NCBI RefSeq assembly: GCF_001422245.1
Contig: NZ_LMMM01000020.1
Coordinates: forward strand, 1 to 64,000
Direction: 5' to 3'
Origin: Rhizobium sp. Leaf262
GTDB taxonomy: Bacteria > Pseudomonadota > Alphaproteobacteria > Rhizobiales > Rhizobiaceae
Length of the DNA stretch: 64,000 bases
Numbering within the stretch: the stretch's first letter is position 1; the number at the start of each line of letters is the position of its first letter. The position numbers and the translations under genes are program-made. This document shows positions 27,371 through 36,073 of the stretch, piece after piece. Under the pieces are notes generated by a model that saw nothing but the letters and a program-made list of their open reading frames with translations, made no database searches and was not told the DNA's origin.

Positions 27371-29350
27371 ATGGCACCCAGATCTCTCAATCATCGCCGT
27401 GGCGTGGTCTCGATTCTCCTCGGCATCTCGGCGTGCCTCGGAATGCTTGCGATCCTGATCGGAACCCGGCCCAAGGTTCCCGCAGACGCTGCAACAGCGG
27501 AAATGCTGAGCGATATTCTGCTGTGGAACAGCCTGCTTCCCCGCGCTGCCATCGCATTGGTCGCTGGCGCGGCACTAGGAATGGCAGGCGCGTTGCTGCA
27601 AAGGGTGCTTCGCAACCCGATCGCCGACGCGTCCACGCTGGGAATTGCAGCGGGTGCCGAACTGGCTCTTGTCGTGGGCCTCAGCTTTCCACCGCTTCTT
27701 GCTGGCGTATCGCGAGAGCTGGTTGCTTTTTCGGGCGGCCTTACGGCCGTTTGCCTCGTATTGCTCCTGTCATGGCGTCAATCCTTCGATCCTGTAACAG
27801 TTGCCGTATCGGGGCTCATCGTCAGCATGATCGCGGCCTCACTGACGATTACCCTCATCCTGGCACGCGGCGAATATGCACTGTCCATCAGCATCTGGGG
27901 TGCGGGGTCGCTCAGTCAGCAGGATTGGCAAGGCGTTCTATCCTTGACACCCCGTCTCTGCTTGGGTGCCGTGATGGCATATATTCTCGTTCGTCCGCTA
28001 AATGTGATGGCGCTGGATGATGCAAATGCCAAAAGCCTTGGACTTTCGCTTGTGTGGCTGCGCCTGGCGATCCTCTTGCTGGCCGTCTGGCTCGCTGCCT
28101 CCGTGACCGCCACGGTCGGCGTGATCGGCTTCCTCGGCCTTGCGGCTCCAGCAATCGCAAGGCTCTGCGGCGCCAGAACGACTGGGCAGATACTCATCGC
28201 GGCGCCGCTGACAGGTGCAGCTCTGCTGTTTATGACGGACAGCACAAGCCAGTTGTTGGGACCGGGCTTTTCTGATCTGGCACCGGCAGGTGCCGCAACG
28301 GCACTCATGGGTGGTCCCGTTCTGCTCCTCCTTCTGCCGCGCCTGCATGCGATCTCTCCAGTGGCAACCGCCGCTGCGCTCATCGAAAAGCCGCTTGCCC
28401 GACCGCAGTTGTGGATGCTCGCCCTGACCGTATTGATCGCCGTCCTTGTGATGGCCGCTCTGACCATCGGACCCTCGCCGACTGGATTTCGCTTCTCTTT
28501 CGGTGAGACACTGACAGAACTTCTACCATTTCGTCTGCCGCGTATTCTTGCCGCCGGTGGTGCAGGCGCACTTCTGGGCGCAGCGGGTTTCATCATGCAA
28601 CGCGTTACGGGCAATCCGATTGCAAGCCCCGAGGTCCTTGGGGTTTCGGCTGGCGGTGGTGCCGGGTTGGCCGCCACGCTCTATCTCGTCGGGTCGTCAT
28701 CACCCACCGTTATGTTGACCGGCATGGCCTTGGGCGCGGTGATCGTATTCTCCATCATGATTGCGATGACCGCACGCCGTGAACTTTCTGCCGAACGCTT
28801 GCTCTTGTCCGGCATAGCGATGAGTGCTCTTTCCATGGCCATCGTATCGATCGTTCTCGCACAGGGTGACATGAATGCCTTCATTCTCCTGATGTGGATG
28901 GCGGGATCGACCAATCGTGCGGGGTCGTTCGAAGCGTGGACAGCGCTGACTGCGGTGGTGCTCTTTGCGACACCGCTGTTTTTCATGGGCCGTTGGCTTA
29001 CCATCCTGCCGCTCGGCACCGTCTTTTCGAAAAGTGTCGGCGTTGGCCTCACATCGTCCCGGCTGGTGCTTGCAATACTTGCTGCGCTGATGACGGCCAC
29101 AGCCTCTTTTCTGGTTGGACCGCTCAGCCTTGCGGGGCTCGTTGCCCCACATCTCGCCAGATTCATCGGACTGCTTGGAGCGCGTCAGCAACTCTTCGCC
29201 TCGCTGATGATCGGCGCGGCGATGCTCATCGGTGCCGACTGGCTCTCCCGCGTCGTGATTTACCCCTATCAAGTCCCCGTCGGCGTGTTTGCCGCTCTCA
29301 TCGGAGGGCCGTATTTGTTGTGGCTCATCTCACGCACAGGAAAGCGCTGA
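27371..29350 (+). CDS. Double-length ferric-siderophore permease (FhuB-like)
   Basis: 659 residues from the ATG at 27371, one base after the binding-protein stop; GGAAGAG (27359-27365) is the ribosome binding site. Two FecCD permease halves lie in tandem. The first (1-320) shows RAAIALVAGAALGMAGALLQRVLRNPIADASTLGI; the second (from about 345) shows RILAAGGAGALLGAAGFIMQRVTGNPIASPEVLGVSAGG. Each half supplies about ten membrane helices and a coupling Gly. Such fused permeases are typical of FhuB for hydroxamate siderophores, so a partner permease gene is not needed. With the receptor and binding protein it forms one operon. Confidence 0.92.
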   Translation: MAPRSLNHRRGVVSILLGISACLGMLAILIGTRPKVPADAATAEMLSDILLWNSLLPRAAIALVAGAALGMAGALLQRVLRNPIADASTLGIAAGAELALVVGLSFPPLLAGVSRELVAFSGGLTAVCLVLLLSWRQSFDPVTVAVSGLIVSMIAASLTITLILARGEYALSISIWGAGSLSQQDWQGVLSLTPRLCLGAVMAYILVRPLNVMALDDANAKSLGLSLVWLRLAILLLAVWLAASVTATVGVIGFLGLAAPAIARLCGARTTGQILIAAPLTGAALLFMTDSTSQLLGPGFSDLAPAGAATALMGGPVLLLLLPRLHAISPVATAAALIEKPLARPQLWMLALTVLIAVLVMAALTIGPSPTGFRFSFGETLTELLPFRLPRILAAGGAGALLGAAGFIMQRVTGNPIASPEVLGVSAGGGAGLAATLYLVGSSSPTVMLTGMALGAVIVFSIMIAMTARRELSAERLLLSGIAMSALSMAIVSIVLAQGDMNAFILLMWMAGSTNRAGSFEAWTALTAVVLFATPLFFMGRWLTILPLGTVFSKSVGVGLTSSRLVLAILAALMTATASFLVGPLSLAGLVAPHLARFIGLLGARQQLFASLMIGAAMLIGADWLSRVVIYPYQVPVGVFAALIGGPYLLWLISRTGKR

Positions 29351-29366
29351 ACGTTGATAGCATTGC

Positions 29367-30692
29367 TCAAACGCTGCCAACATCATGTCTGCGGAGCCCC
29401 AGGAGATGGTAAAAGACAATGGCCCCGATTGTGGCCGTGCCGATGCCATCAAGGGTGAAGCCACCCAATTGAAGTTTAAAGTTGCCCGCGCCAAGAACGA
29501 GGGCGATACCAACTGTGATCAGATTTCTGGGTTGTGAGAAATCGACCCGATTTTCGACCCAGATGCGGCCTGCGGTGGCAGCAATCAGGCCGAACACGAC
29601 GATAGAGAGGCCACCGACGACGGGCCCGGGAATGGTCTGGATCAGTGCTCCGAATTTCGGCGAAAATCCCAGCAGGATTGCGACGGCAGCGGCGACCACG
29701 AAAACCAGTGTCGAGAAGATGCGCGTGATGGCCATGACACCCATGTTCTCGGCATAGGTCGTCATGCCCGTTCCGCCGAACGCACCGGACAGAATGGTTG
29801 CGATACCATCGCCAAGGAATGCGCGACCCAGATAGGGATCGAGCGACCGACCGGTCATTGCACCGATGGCTTTGATGTGTCCCAGATTTTCAGCGACAAG
29901 AATGACCACGACCGGCGCGATGAGCGTGATAGAGGACACGGAAAATTCCGGTGCCGTGAACTTGGGCAGTCCGAACCACGCAGCCGCAGCAACGCTGGAA
30001 AAATCTACCGACGTCGCCAGACCAAAGCCATTGGCAACAACGAGATAGACGACATAGGCAATGGCGCCACCGAGCAGGATGGGCAGTCGCCTCGCCATAG
30101 ACGGTGCGTACACCGCGACAGCACCGACCGAAACGACCGTCAAAAGGGCGATCCAGCGTGAAAGCTGGCTGCCATCCGCATCCGTCGGGCTGGTGCCGGA
30201 TGCGCTGGATATCGCGACAGGAGCAAGCACGAGACCGATGGCCGCGACGATCGCGCCTGTCAGGACCGGCGGCATCAGCCTTTCGATCCAGCGATGTCCT
30301 GCCACCATGACGACCAGTCCGACGATGGCGTAGAGAATACCCGCCCCGATAATCCCGCCCAAGGCCGTGGCTATGTTGGGATTAGCGGCCCCCGCCGCCG
30401 CCCCGGTGGCAATGAGGACAGGACCGATGAATGCGAAGGAGGAGCCGAGGTAGCTCGGCACCCGTCCGCCGACGGCGATAAAGAAGATCAGCGTCGAGAT
30501 ACCGGAAAACAGGATCGACACATTGGGATCAAACCCCATGATGATGGGCGCAAGAACCGTCGAACCGAACATCGCCACGACATGCTGAATACCAAGGACG
30601 ATGGTCTGTCCCGCCGGCAGACGCTCGTCCGGCATGACCTCGCCCTGCCTCTTCAATGTCCAGCGGGGAAAATAGCCTCTTCCTTCACGCAT
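29367..30692 (-). CDS. NCS2 nucleobase permease, RutG/UraA-like
   Basis: 441 residues; GGGAGACG precedes the ATG. The sequence follows the RutG/UraA branch closely: FPRWTLKRQGEVMPDERLPAGQTIVLGIQHVVAMFGSTVLAPI, GGRVPSYLGSSFAFIGPVL, ERLMPPVLTGAIVAAIGLVLAP, VILVAENLGHIKAIGAMTGR with the substrate-contact Glu, and GGTGMTTYAENMGVMAITR. About 14 membrane spans are expected. It should import uracil or a related base with protons. No rut catabolic genes accompany it here. The 5-prime region holds a strong GC hairpin (30756-30772) of unknown meaning. Confidence 0.9.
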   Translation of the reverse strand: MREGRGYFPRWTLKRQGEVMPDERLPAGQTIVLGIQHVVAMFGSTVLAPIIMGFDPNVSILFSGISTLIFFIAVGGRVPSYLGSSFAFIGPVLIATGAAAGAANPNIATALGGIIGAGILYAIVGLVVMVAGHRWIERLMPPVLTGAIVAAIGLVLAPVAISSASGTSPTDADGSQLSRWIALLTVVSVGAVAVYAPSMARRLPILLGGAIAYVVYLVVANGFGLATSVDFSSVAAAAWFGLPKFTAPEFSVSSITLIAPVVVILVAENLGHIKAIGAMTGRSLDPYLGRAFLGDGIATILSGAFGGTGMTTYAENMGVMAITRIFSTLVFVVAAAVAILLGFSPKFGALIQTIPGPVVGGLSIVVFGLIAATAGRIWVENRVDFSQPRNLITVGIALVLGAGNFKLQLGGFTLDGIGTATIGAIVFYHLLGLRRHDVGSV

Positions 30693-30851
30693 TGTCGTCT
30701 CCCTTGACGCGGCCCGGCGACCCGCTCAGAGACGTTTCTGGCGAGATGTGACATGGCGCCTGCGCCAGGCGCGCAGGCTGCTGTTTGCTACCTTTTGATA
30801 ATCTGCCTGCAGGGCTTTGTCATTCATCACGAAGAGGTTACCCACAACCCC

Positions 30852-31517
30852 TTACGATGCGGCAAAACCTTTGCCATCCTTGAAGCCGAGTGCCAGCACG
30901 CCATCGGCCGTGGTAACCGATAGCTGGCGGTAATCTTCGACGCTCGCCCTGCCCTTCAGCGTTGCGCCTCTTGTGTGGCTGATGACGACAACGGAAGCGC
31001 CTGCGGCCTCGCCTGCCAGGATTCCGGCATCGGCATCCTCAAAAACGAGGCAACGAGTAGGGTCGACAGACAGCAGACGTGCTCCAGCAAGAAACGGGTC
31101 GGGTTTCGGTTTGCCGTTCTGCACGTCTTCAGCCGCAACGATGGCATCGGGAATGGGGATACCGGCGGCACGCATGCGGGCGAGCGCAAGTTCCTTCGGT
31201 GCGGACGTAACCACGGCCCACCTTCCGCGTGGGAGCATTTTCAGAAACTCGATTGCACCGGGAATGGCAACCACGCCATCGAGGTCGACAAGCTCGCGGG
31301 CCTTCACCTCAGCGGCACTTTTTTCAACGTCGATACCAATCGCTGTAAGATCAGCCATTGTGTCCTCGACACGTCTGCCGTGATAAGGCGGTGTAGGGAT
31401 ACCGTGTTCCTTTGCCCAGTCACCCCAGACACGCTCGGATGCAGCAGTCGAGTCGAGGATCGTGCCGTCCATATCGAAAAGGAAGGCGTCGAATGTGGTA
31501 TGAGGTTCTTGAACCAA
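30852..31517 (-). CDS. HAD-family sugar-phosphate phosphatase
   Basis: 221 residues from a TTG at 31517 (GGAGAAG five bases upstream); the frame also opens at an ATG at 31574. HAD motif I is FDAFLFDMDGTILDST (the first Asp is the nucleophile), motif II Thr/Ser is AVVTSAP, motif III Lys is in GKPKPDPF, and motif IV is LVFEDADAGILAG. The helical cap lies between motifs I and II. This is the beta-phosphoglucomutase/GPP subfamily. The DMDGTILDST and KPKPDPFL pattern resembles glycerol-3-phosphate or 2-deoxyglucose-6-phosphate phosphatases, but the substrate cannot be decided. It is divergent from the XRE gene. Confidence 0.85.
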   Translation of the reverse strand: MVQEPHTTFDAFLFDMDGTILDSTAASERVWGDWAKEHGIPTPPYHGRRVEDTMADLTAIGIDVEKSAAEVKARELVDLDGVVAIPGAIEFLKMLPRGRWAVVTSAPKELALARMRAAGIPIPDAIVAAEDVQNGKPKPDPFLAGARLLSVDPTRCLVFEDADAGILAGEAAGASVVVISHTRGATLKGRASVEDYRQLSVTTADGVLALGFKDGKGFAAS

Positions 31518-31614
31518 GGGATCTTCTCCATAACGCGTCGTGCAACATGACCTACCGAACCGTCCCTGTCTCATGCCTTAGATCGCAAAGCAAATGTTAG
31601 CGCGGCGAGACGAT

Positions 31615-31639
31615 GGAACAGGGTTGACTTCAATGTGTT
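31615..31639 (+). promoter_or_regulatory. EcfG/RpoE2-type promoter for the XRE gene
   Basis: GGAAC (31615-31619), 17 bases, GTT (31637-31639), 30 bases before the ATG at 31669. It fits GGAAC-N18-TT. Confidence 0.65.
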
Positions 31640-31668
31640 AGAAATTCAGGAAGCATGAAGGGACGGAC

Positions 31669-32001
31669 ATGAGCGACATCAGGAAAGTAACAGGCCGGCA
31701 GATCGCTGCAGCCCGTGCATTGGTGGGTCTCGATCAAGCACAACTTGCGCAGCTTGCGGATATATCAGCCTCCGACCTCCAGAATGTCGAAGAAGGCAAG
31801 GAGACTGGGGACAGATTCGGTGCCGTCATCGCCGCGCTTCAGCAAGCCGGGATCAAATTCATCGACGACGAGCAAACCTCGGCAGCAGGAGGACCCGGCG
31901 TTCGGCTTGCTTTGTCTCCCGACCCCGAAGTTGCCACAGCCGAGACCGTACAATATCCAGAACATCTACAACCTGACGCACCGACTGGTGCAGGCGGCTG
32001 A
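31669..32001 (+). CDS. XRE-family helix-turn-helix protein
   Basis: 110 residues with AAGGGAC upstream. Residues 8-60 form an XRE helix-turn-helix (GRQIAAARALVGLDQAQLAQLADISASDLQNVEEGK), followed by ALQQAGIKFIDD, the usual end of these small domains, then a disordered acidic tail. This short type is common in rhizobia and generally acts as a local regulator. An EcfG-type promoter precedes it, so it may be a second-tier regulator of the stress response. Its target is unknown. Confidence 0.8.
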   Translation: MSDIRKVTGRQIAAARALVGLDQAQLAQLADISASDLQNVEEGKETGDRFGAVIAALQQAGIKFIDDEQTSAAGGPGVRLALSPDPEVATAETVQYPEHLQPDAPTGAGG

Positions 32002-32027
32002 ACGCTGTACACTAGACGTTGCCATGT

Positions 32028-32345
32028 TCAGCAAAGCTGAAGCCAGATGACGCCGGAAAAAACGAGGATCGTCGATAAGAACCCGGCCAGAGCGCTGTAT
32101 CGTGCAAGAGACGCGACGCCAGCGTTGTCAGGCAAGGACCGCGCGTAAATGTAAAGCGCACCCGCTGCGATCACTGATATCACCAGCAGCACAATCGTCG
32201 CCAGACGCAGGAAAGACACGCCGCCCAAAAGTGTCGCATCCCAACCGGCCCGACATCCAACGGCCTGCACCGAGTAAAACAGCGTAAAGAACGCAGCCCA
32301 CAGGACGAGCGGTCCAACAATGGCGAAGAGGGTCCGATAGCGCAT
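32028..32345 (-). CDS. Small membrane protein of the oxidase operon
   Basis: 105 residues with three strongly hydrophobic segments (about 8-28, 42-68, 82-104) and no recognised motif. It starts three bases after the oxidase subunit I/III stop and so belongs to the same transcript. Its place at the end of an aa3-type oxidase operon suggests an accessory or small structural subunit, similar in size to subunit IV-like proteins, but I see no sequence signature that proves this. Confidence 0.75.
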   Translation of the reverse strand: MRYRTLFAIVGPLVLWAAFFTLFYSVQAVGCRAGWDATLLGGVSFLRLATIVLLVISVIAAGALYIYARSLPDNAGVASLARYSALAGFLSTILVFSGVIWLQLC

Positions 32346-32348
32346 GAA

Positions 32349-34856
32349 CTACCCTCCCGACTGCAATGCAGAAAGCACATAGGAGTAACCGGCGACGATA
32401 ATGACGACGGAGCCGCAGTAGCTGTGCCACAACTTGGCGATCATCACATCGTTGCGACGCACCGCCGACACATATCCGTTGCGTACTCGCCACGCGCAGA
32501 AGCACGAAAAGACGGCGCCCAATGAGAGGTGGACGAAGAGATAGATGTGCACGGCGAATGCTACGGCGTCGAGGGCTGCCGCCGTCGCGCCCGGTCGCGC
32601 AGAAAGATCAAGTAGGAACATGCACGCCGCCACACCGTAGGCCGCGAAAGAGATCGCGAGAAGAGGCATCGGTCTCGACACCCGGGAACTGCCGACCGCT
32701 CCGGCGATGGCCGCAAAAGCTGCTATCGCCATGGCAGGAAGCACCTTTGTCAGCGACGCGGAGATCTCGACATCAGAGCCGAGCGGTGTCGACGTCCACA
32801 AAAACAGTCCACCAAACAGCAGGGATGAAAACAGCGTCGCGTTGGCGACAAGTGTGAGACGCATGGCCAAAATGCTCGGCGCATCCGCGCTCTCAAAGTG
32901 GAGCGGAAGCGACGACGCCTGTGACGCGTGAAGAGGTCCCCGGTCGATCCTTGCCGCATCGTTGCGTGTCCAGGCCAGGAAGATGCCCAGCGTCAACAGC
33001 GCAAAGAGCAGTGCTGCGACATAAAATTTGAACAACAGGCAAACGAAGACGCCACCCGTCGCGATTGCGGTTGCGAGCGGCAGGTAGGTCGGTTTCGGCA
33101 GGAGGATAATCTGGTTGGCCTCGCCCGAAATGGCATCGACACCGATCGTTTCCATCCACCCATGACGGGAAAATCCGAGATAGCCTTTTCCTGCGGCAAG
33201 TTCTGCACCCAGCGTGTCGACGGGAAGGTCGTCTGCCCTGGAAGATATCTCGGGAATGGAGGCGAAGCTGTAGGCGGGCGGCGGTGTCGGCATGGCCCAT
33301 TCGAGCGTACCGGCTTTCCATGGGTTTCGGCGGAACGCTTTGCCGAACAGGAATATCAGCACGATATCCAGAGCCACCAGCATGAAGCCCATGGCCATGA
33401 TGAAACTTCCGAATGATGACAGAAGGTTCAGCCACTCCCATGGGGAAGCCTCGGGGTAGGAGAACGTCCGGCGCGGCATGCCGAGCAGGCCGGTCAGATG
33501 CATCATGAAAAAGGTGAGGTTGAAGCCCGTAAAAATCATCCAGAACGCCGCGCGAGAAAGGTGCTGTACGGGCTGGCGGCCGCTGATGTGCGGTATCCAG
33601 TAATAGATTCCGGCCAGCATCGGAAAGAGAAAGCCGCCCACGAGAACATAATGGAGATGGGCAACCACGAAATGCGTATCGTGGGCCTGCATGTCAAAGG
33701 GAACCATCGCCAGCATGACGCCGGTCAGGCCTCCGATCACGAAAACGAAGAAGAACCCGAAGACATGCATCATCGGGACGTTCAACTGCGGACGACCCTG
33801 CGCAATGGTTGCGAACCAGGCAAATATCTGGATCGCTGTTGGAATTGCGACCAGTGCGCTTGCGGCAGAGAAAAAGGACAACGCCACATGCGGAATTCCG
33901 ACCGTATACATGTGGTGGACCCACAGCCCGAAGGAAAGAAAAGCCATGGCCACCAACGAGGCGATGATGATGTGGTAGCCGGTCAATCTCGTTCTGGCCA
34001 GAACAGGGATTATGGTGGACAAAGCGCCCGCCGCAGGCAGGAAAATGATATAGACCTCCGGGTGCCCGAACAGCCAGAAAAGATGCTGCCACAACAGCGG
34101 GTCCCCTCCCCTTTCAGGGTCGAAGAACGGCAGATCGAAGGCGCGTTCCGCTTCAAGCAGGATCGAGCCCAGAATGAGCGGAGGAAAACCCACCAGCATC
34201 ATTCCGCCCACGACCAGCATGTACCAGGCAAAGATTGGCATTCTCACCAGAGACATGCCAGGTGCACGCATGCGGATGATGGTGACGATGATCTCAATGG
34301 CGGCGCTGATGGCCGATATTTCCACGAAGGTGATGCCAAGCAACCAGACATCGGCATTGATGCCGGAGCTGAATTTCGACGAAGAGAGCGGCGTGTACAT
34401 GAACCAGCCGCCATCCGGAGCCACTCCACCCAACAGCGCAATGATCAGCATCGACCCGCCGAAGAGGTAACACCAATAGCCGTAGGCAGACAATCGCGGG
34501 AAAGCGAGATCTCTGGCACCGAGAAGCTTGGGCAGAAGATAGATCGACAAGCCCTCGAAAAAGGGAATTGCAAACAGGAACATCATCACGGTTCCATGCA
34601 TGGTGAAGACCTGCGCATATTGCGCCGCGTCCATGAAGGCATTGGACGCTGTCGCAAGCTGGGTACGGATCAGCATGCCCAGAAAACCGCCAATGGCGAA
34701 AAATACCAGAGCCGTGACCATGAAGCGGATGCCAATCACGTTATGATTGACGGCAGCCAACCGCTGCATGCCTTTGCCCGTTCGCCAGACAGCATCGAGC
34801 TGTTTGTGCAGGGCCAGAGGCGACAGTGTTGGTAAAACCTTTTCTCGATCCGTCAC
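32349..34856 (-). CDS. ctaD: Cytochrome c oxidase subunits I and III, fused
   Basis: 835 residues. Residues 1 to about 560 are subunit I of an aa3-type heme-copper oxidase: MHGTVMMFLF (low-spin heme ligand), WLFGHPEVYIIFLP (CuB His and cross-linked Tyr), HHMYTVG (CuB His pair) and HDTHFVVAHLHYVLVGG (both heme irons). From about 640 on, a subunit III-like part follows (SILAMRLTLVANATLFSSLLFGGLFLWTST, HIYLFVHLSLGAVFSCF). Such I-III fusions occur in alternative oxidases of rhizobia. The enzyme reduces O2 to water and pumps protons in the inner membrane. The start overlaps the subunit II stop by four bases (ATGA-type coupling). Confidence 0.95.
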   Translation of the reverse strand: MTDREKVLPTLSPLALHKQLDAVWRTGKGMQRLAAVNHNVIGIRFMVTALVFFAIGGFLGMLIRTQLATASNAFMDAAQYAQVFTMHGTVMMFLFAIPFFEGLSIYLLPKLLGARDLAFPRLSAYGYWCYLFGGSMLIIALLGGVAPDGGWFMYTPLSSSKFSSGINADVWLLGITFVEISAISAAIEIIVTIIRMRAPGMSLVRMPIFAWYMLVVGGMMLVGFPPLILGSILLEAERAFDLPFFDPERGGDPLLWQHLFWLFGHPEVYIIFLPAAGALSTIIPVLARTRLTGYHIIIASLVAMAFLSFGLWVHHMYTVGIPHVALSFFSAASALVAIPTAIQIFAWFATIAQGRPQLNVPMMHVFGFFFVFVIGGLTGVMLAMVPFDMQAHDTHFVVAHLHYVLVGGFLFPMLAGIYYWIPHISGRQPVQHLSRAAFWMIFTGFNLTFFMMHLTGLLGMPRRTFSYPEASPWEWLNLLSSFGSFIMAMGFMLVALDIVLIFLFGKAFRRNPWKAGTLEWAMPTPPPAYSFASIPEISSRADDLPVDTLGAELAAGKGYLGFSRHGWMETIGVDAISGEANQIILLPKPTYLPLATAIATGGVFVCLLFKFYVAALLFALLTLGIFLAWTRNDAARIDRGPLHASQASSLPLHFESADAPSILAMRLTLVANATLFSSLLFGGLFLWTSTPLGSDVEISASLTKVLPAMAIAAFAAIAGAVGSSRVSRPMPLLAISFAAYGVAACMFLLDLSARPGATAAALDAVAFAVHIYLFVHLSLGAVFSCFCAWRVRNGYVSAVRRNDVMIAKLWHSYCGSVVIIVAGYSYVLSALQSGG

Positions 34857-35527
34857 GGGCTCAAATTCCTGAGTGTATTTTCAAATGTTGGAAGATCGTG
34901 GGCGAGCACGCGAAAATTCATCGCGCTATGCCCTTCACCACAGTATTCCGCGCAGATGCCGCCGAAGGAGCCTTCGATGTCGGCCTGCAGGATCATGCTG
35001 TTCAATTGCCCTGGAATGGAATCGATCTTGCCGCCCAGCCTCGGCACCCAGAAACTATGGATGACATCAGCACTTGTCGTATCGATCTTGACCGCCTTGC
35101 CCACCGGAATGTGAAGCACATCATGACTGCGTACACGCACGCCATCACGGTCATAGGCAAACTCCCACCCCCACATGCGCGACGTCGCGGTAATCGTGAT
35201 GTCCGGCTGAGAGGTGGCCGCGCCAAAAAGTTTTTCACCCTGAACGAAGGCGAAGCCCAAAAGCGCCACGAGAACGGGGATGGGCATGACAAGCCCACCC
35301 CAGACGATCCATTGCCTGGGTTGAACATTCTCAACCCAGCGCGGGGCAAAGAGCACGATGCAAAACAGCGCCATGACAAGGCCGAAAATACCGGCGGCAC
35401 CGGCCAGCATCGCCCACCATAATATAGCGATTGCACTGGCTGATGGCCCCGCAGGGTCCAAAGCAGAGAGATCGCCTGAGCATCCCGACACCGCGACGCA
35501 CACCGATAACACCGTCGGGAGCCGCAG
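34853..35527 (-). CDS. ctaC: Cytochrome c oxidase subunit II
   Basis: Two N-terminal membrane helices (SASAIAILWWAMLAGAAGIFG and IVWGGLVMPIPVLVALLG) are followed by the cupredoxin domain, with SRMWGWEFAYD and the CuA site ICAEYCGEGHSAM (C-x3-C-x3-H-x2-M) near the C-terminus. There is no fused cytochrome c domain. A lipoprotein-like signal (LRLPTVLSVCVAVSGC) precedes the mature part. The start is unclear: no ATG lies in frame near the expected place, so I give a CTG at 35527, and a GTG at 35512 is the alternative. The longest open frame (to 36040) only reads antisense to the DUF2231 gene. It is the first gene of the ctaC-ctaD-orf105 transcript. Confidence 0.85.
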   Translation of the reverse strand: MRLPTVLSVCVAVSGCSGDLSALDPAGPSASAIAILWWAMLAGAAGIFGLVMALFCIVLFAPRWVENVQPRQWIVWGGLVMPIPVLVALLGFAFVQGEKLFGAATSQPDITITATSRMWGWEFAYDRDGVRVRSHDVLHIPVGKAVKIDTTSADVIHSFWVPRLGGKIDSIPGQLNSMILQADIEGSFGGICAEYCGEGHSAMNFRVLAHDLPTFENTLRNLSP

Positions 35528-35552
35528 GAACCGGAGGGGTGACCTGCGTGTT
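35527..35552 (+). promoter_or_regulatory. Possible EcfG/RpoE2-type promoter for the DUF2231 gene
   Basis: GGAAC (35527-35531), 18 bases, GTT (35550-35552), which is GGAAC-N19-TT and within the reported spacing range. The ATG at 35576 follows at a fitting distance. The site overlaps the likely start of the divergent subunit II gene. Confidence 0.5.
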
Positions 35553-35575
35553 GACCCGCCAGCAGGAGGTACGGC

Positions 35576-36073
35576 ATGACAGGCACTGAGAATTCCAACC
35601 CGGTGATTTCCAAGGTTGAAGAGAAGACCACCAGTTCGGCTGTTGCCGTTGCGGGGCACCCTCTTCATGCCATGACGGTTCACTTTCCCATTGCTTTGGT
35701 GATCACCACCCTGGCAGCCGACGTATTGTTCTGGTGGAGCGGAGACCCGTTCTGGGAGCGAGCAGCATTGTGGTCCGCCGGCGGAGCGTTCTTCAGCGGT
35801 GTGGCAGCAGGTCTCATAGGAACGGCGGAATTGCTGTTCGTTTCTGGAATTCGCGCCCGTGTCGCCAGCTGGGCTCACGGAATTGCCGCCATGGCTCTGA
35901 TCGGTGTGGCCGGTGCGAACTGGGGCGGTCGCGTCACCGAGACCATCCAGACCCTTCCTCACGGTCTGGGGCTTTCGATGCTGGCAGCCGTGTTGACGGG
36001 TCTCGCGGGCTGGCACGGGGGTAAGCTTATCTTCGATCACGGCATCGGCCTCATGGTATCTCCCAAGGACTGA
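35576..36073 (+). CDS. DUF2231 membrane protein
   Basis: 165 residues; CAGGAGG stands before the ATG. After a polar N-terminus, GHPLHAMTVHFPIALVITTLAADVLFWW opens the DUF2231 domain, whose His residues in HPLH and HFP may bind a metal or heme. Four membrane helices are expected. Its reading direction is opposite to the oxidase genes on both sides: it starts divergently from subunit II and ends inside the CopD-like gene (23-base tail overlap). Proteins of this family often accompany heme-copper oxidases. The function is unknown, and the placement suggests an accessory role in the same respiratory or stress context. Confidence 0.8.
   Translation: MTGTENSNPVISKVEEKTTSSAVAVAGHPLHAMTVHFPIALVITTLAADVLFWWSGDPFWERAALWSAGGAFFSGVAAGLIGTAELLFVSGIRARVASWAHGIAAMALIGVAGANWGGRVTETIQTLPHGLGLSMLAAVLTGLAGWHGGKLIFDHGIGLMVSPKD

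Noticed and set aside
30726-30827. 33-codon frame before the uracil permease gene
   Set aside because: It has an ATG and ends in a basic tail, but lacks a ribosome binding site and includes a GC-rich hairpin (30756-30772); I cannot support translation.
33498-34835. 445-codon open frame on the plus strand
   Set aside because: It is antisense to oxidase subunit I and rich in His, Arg, Gln and Glu, as expected from the reverse of a membrane-protein gene.
35528-36040. N-terminal extension of oxidase subunit II to 36040
   Set aside because: This part reads antisense through the DUF2231 gene and its sequence is not protein-like.
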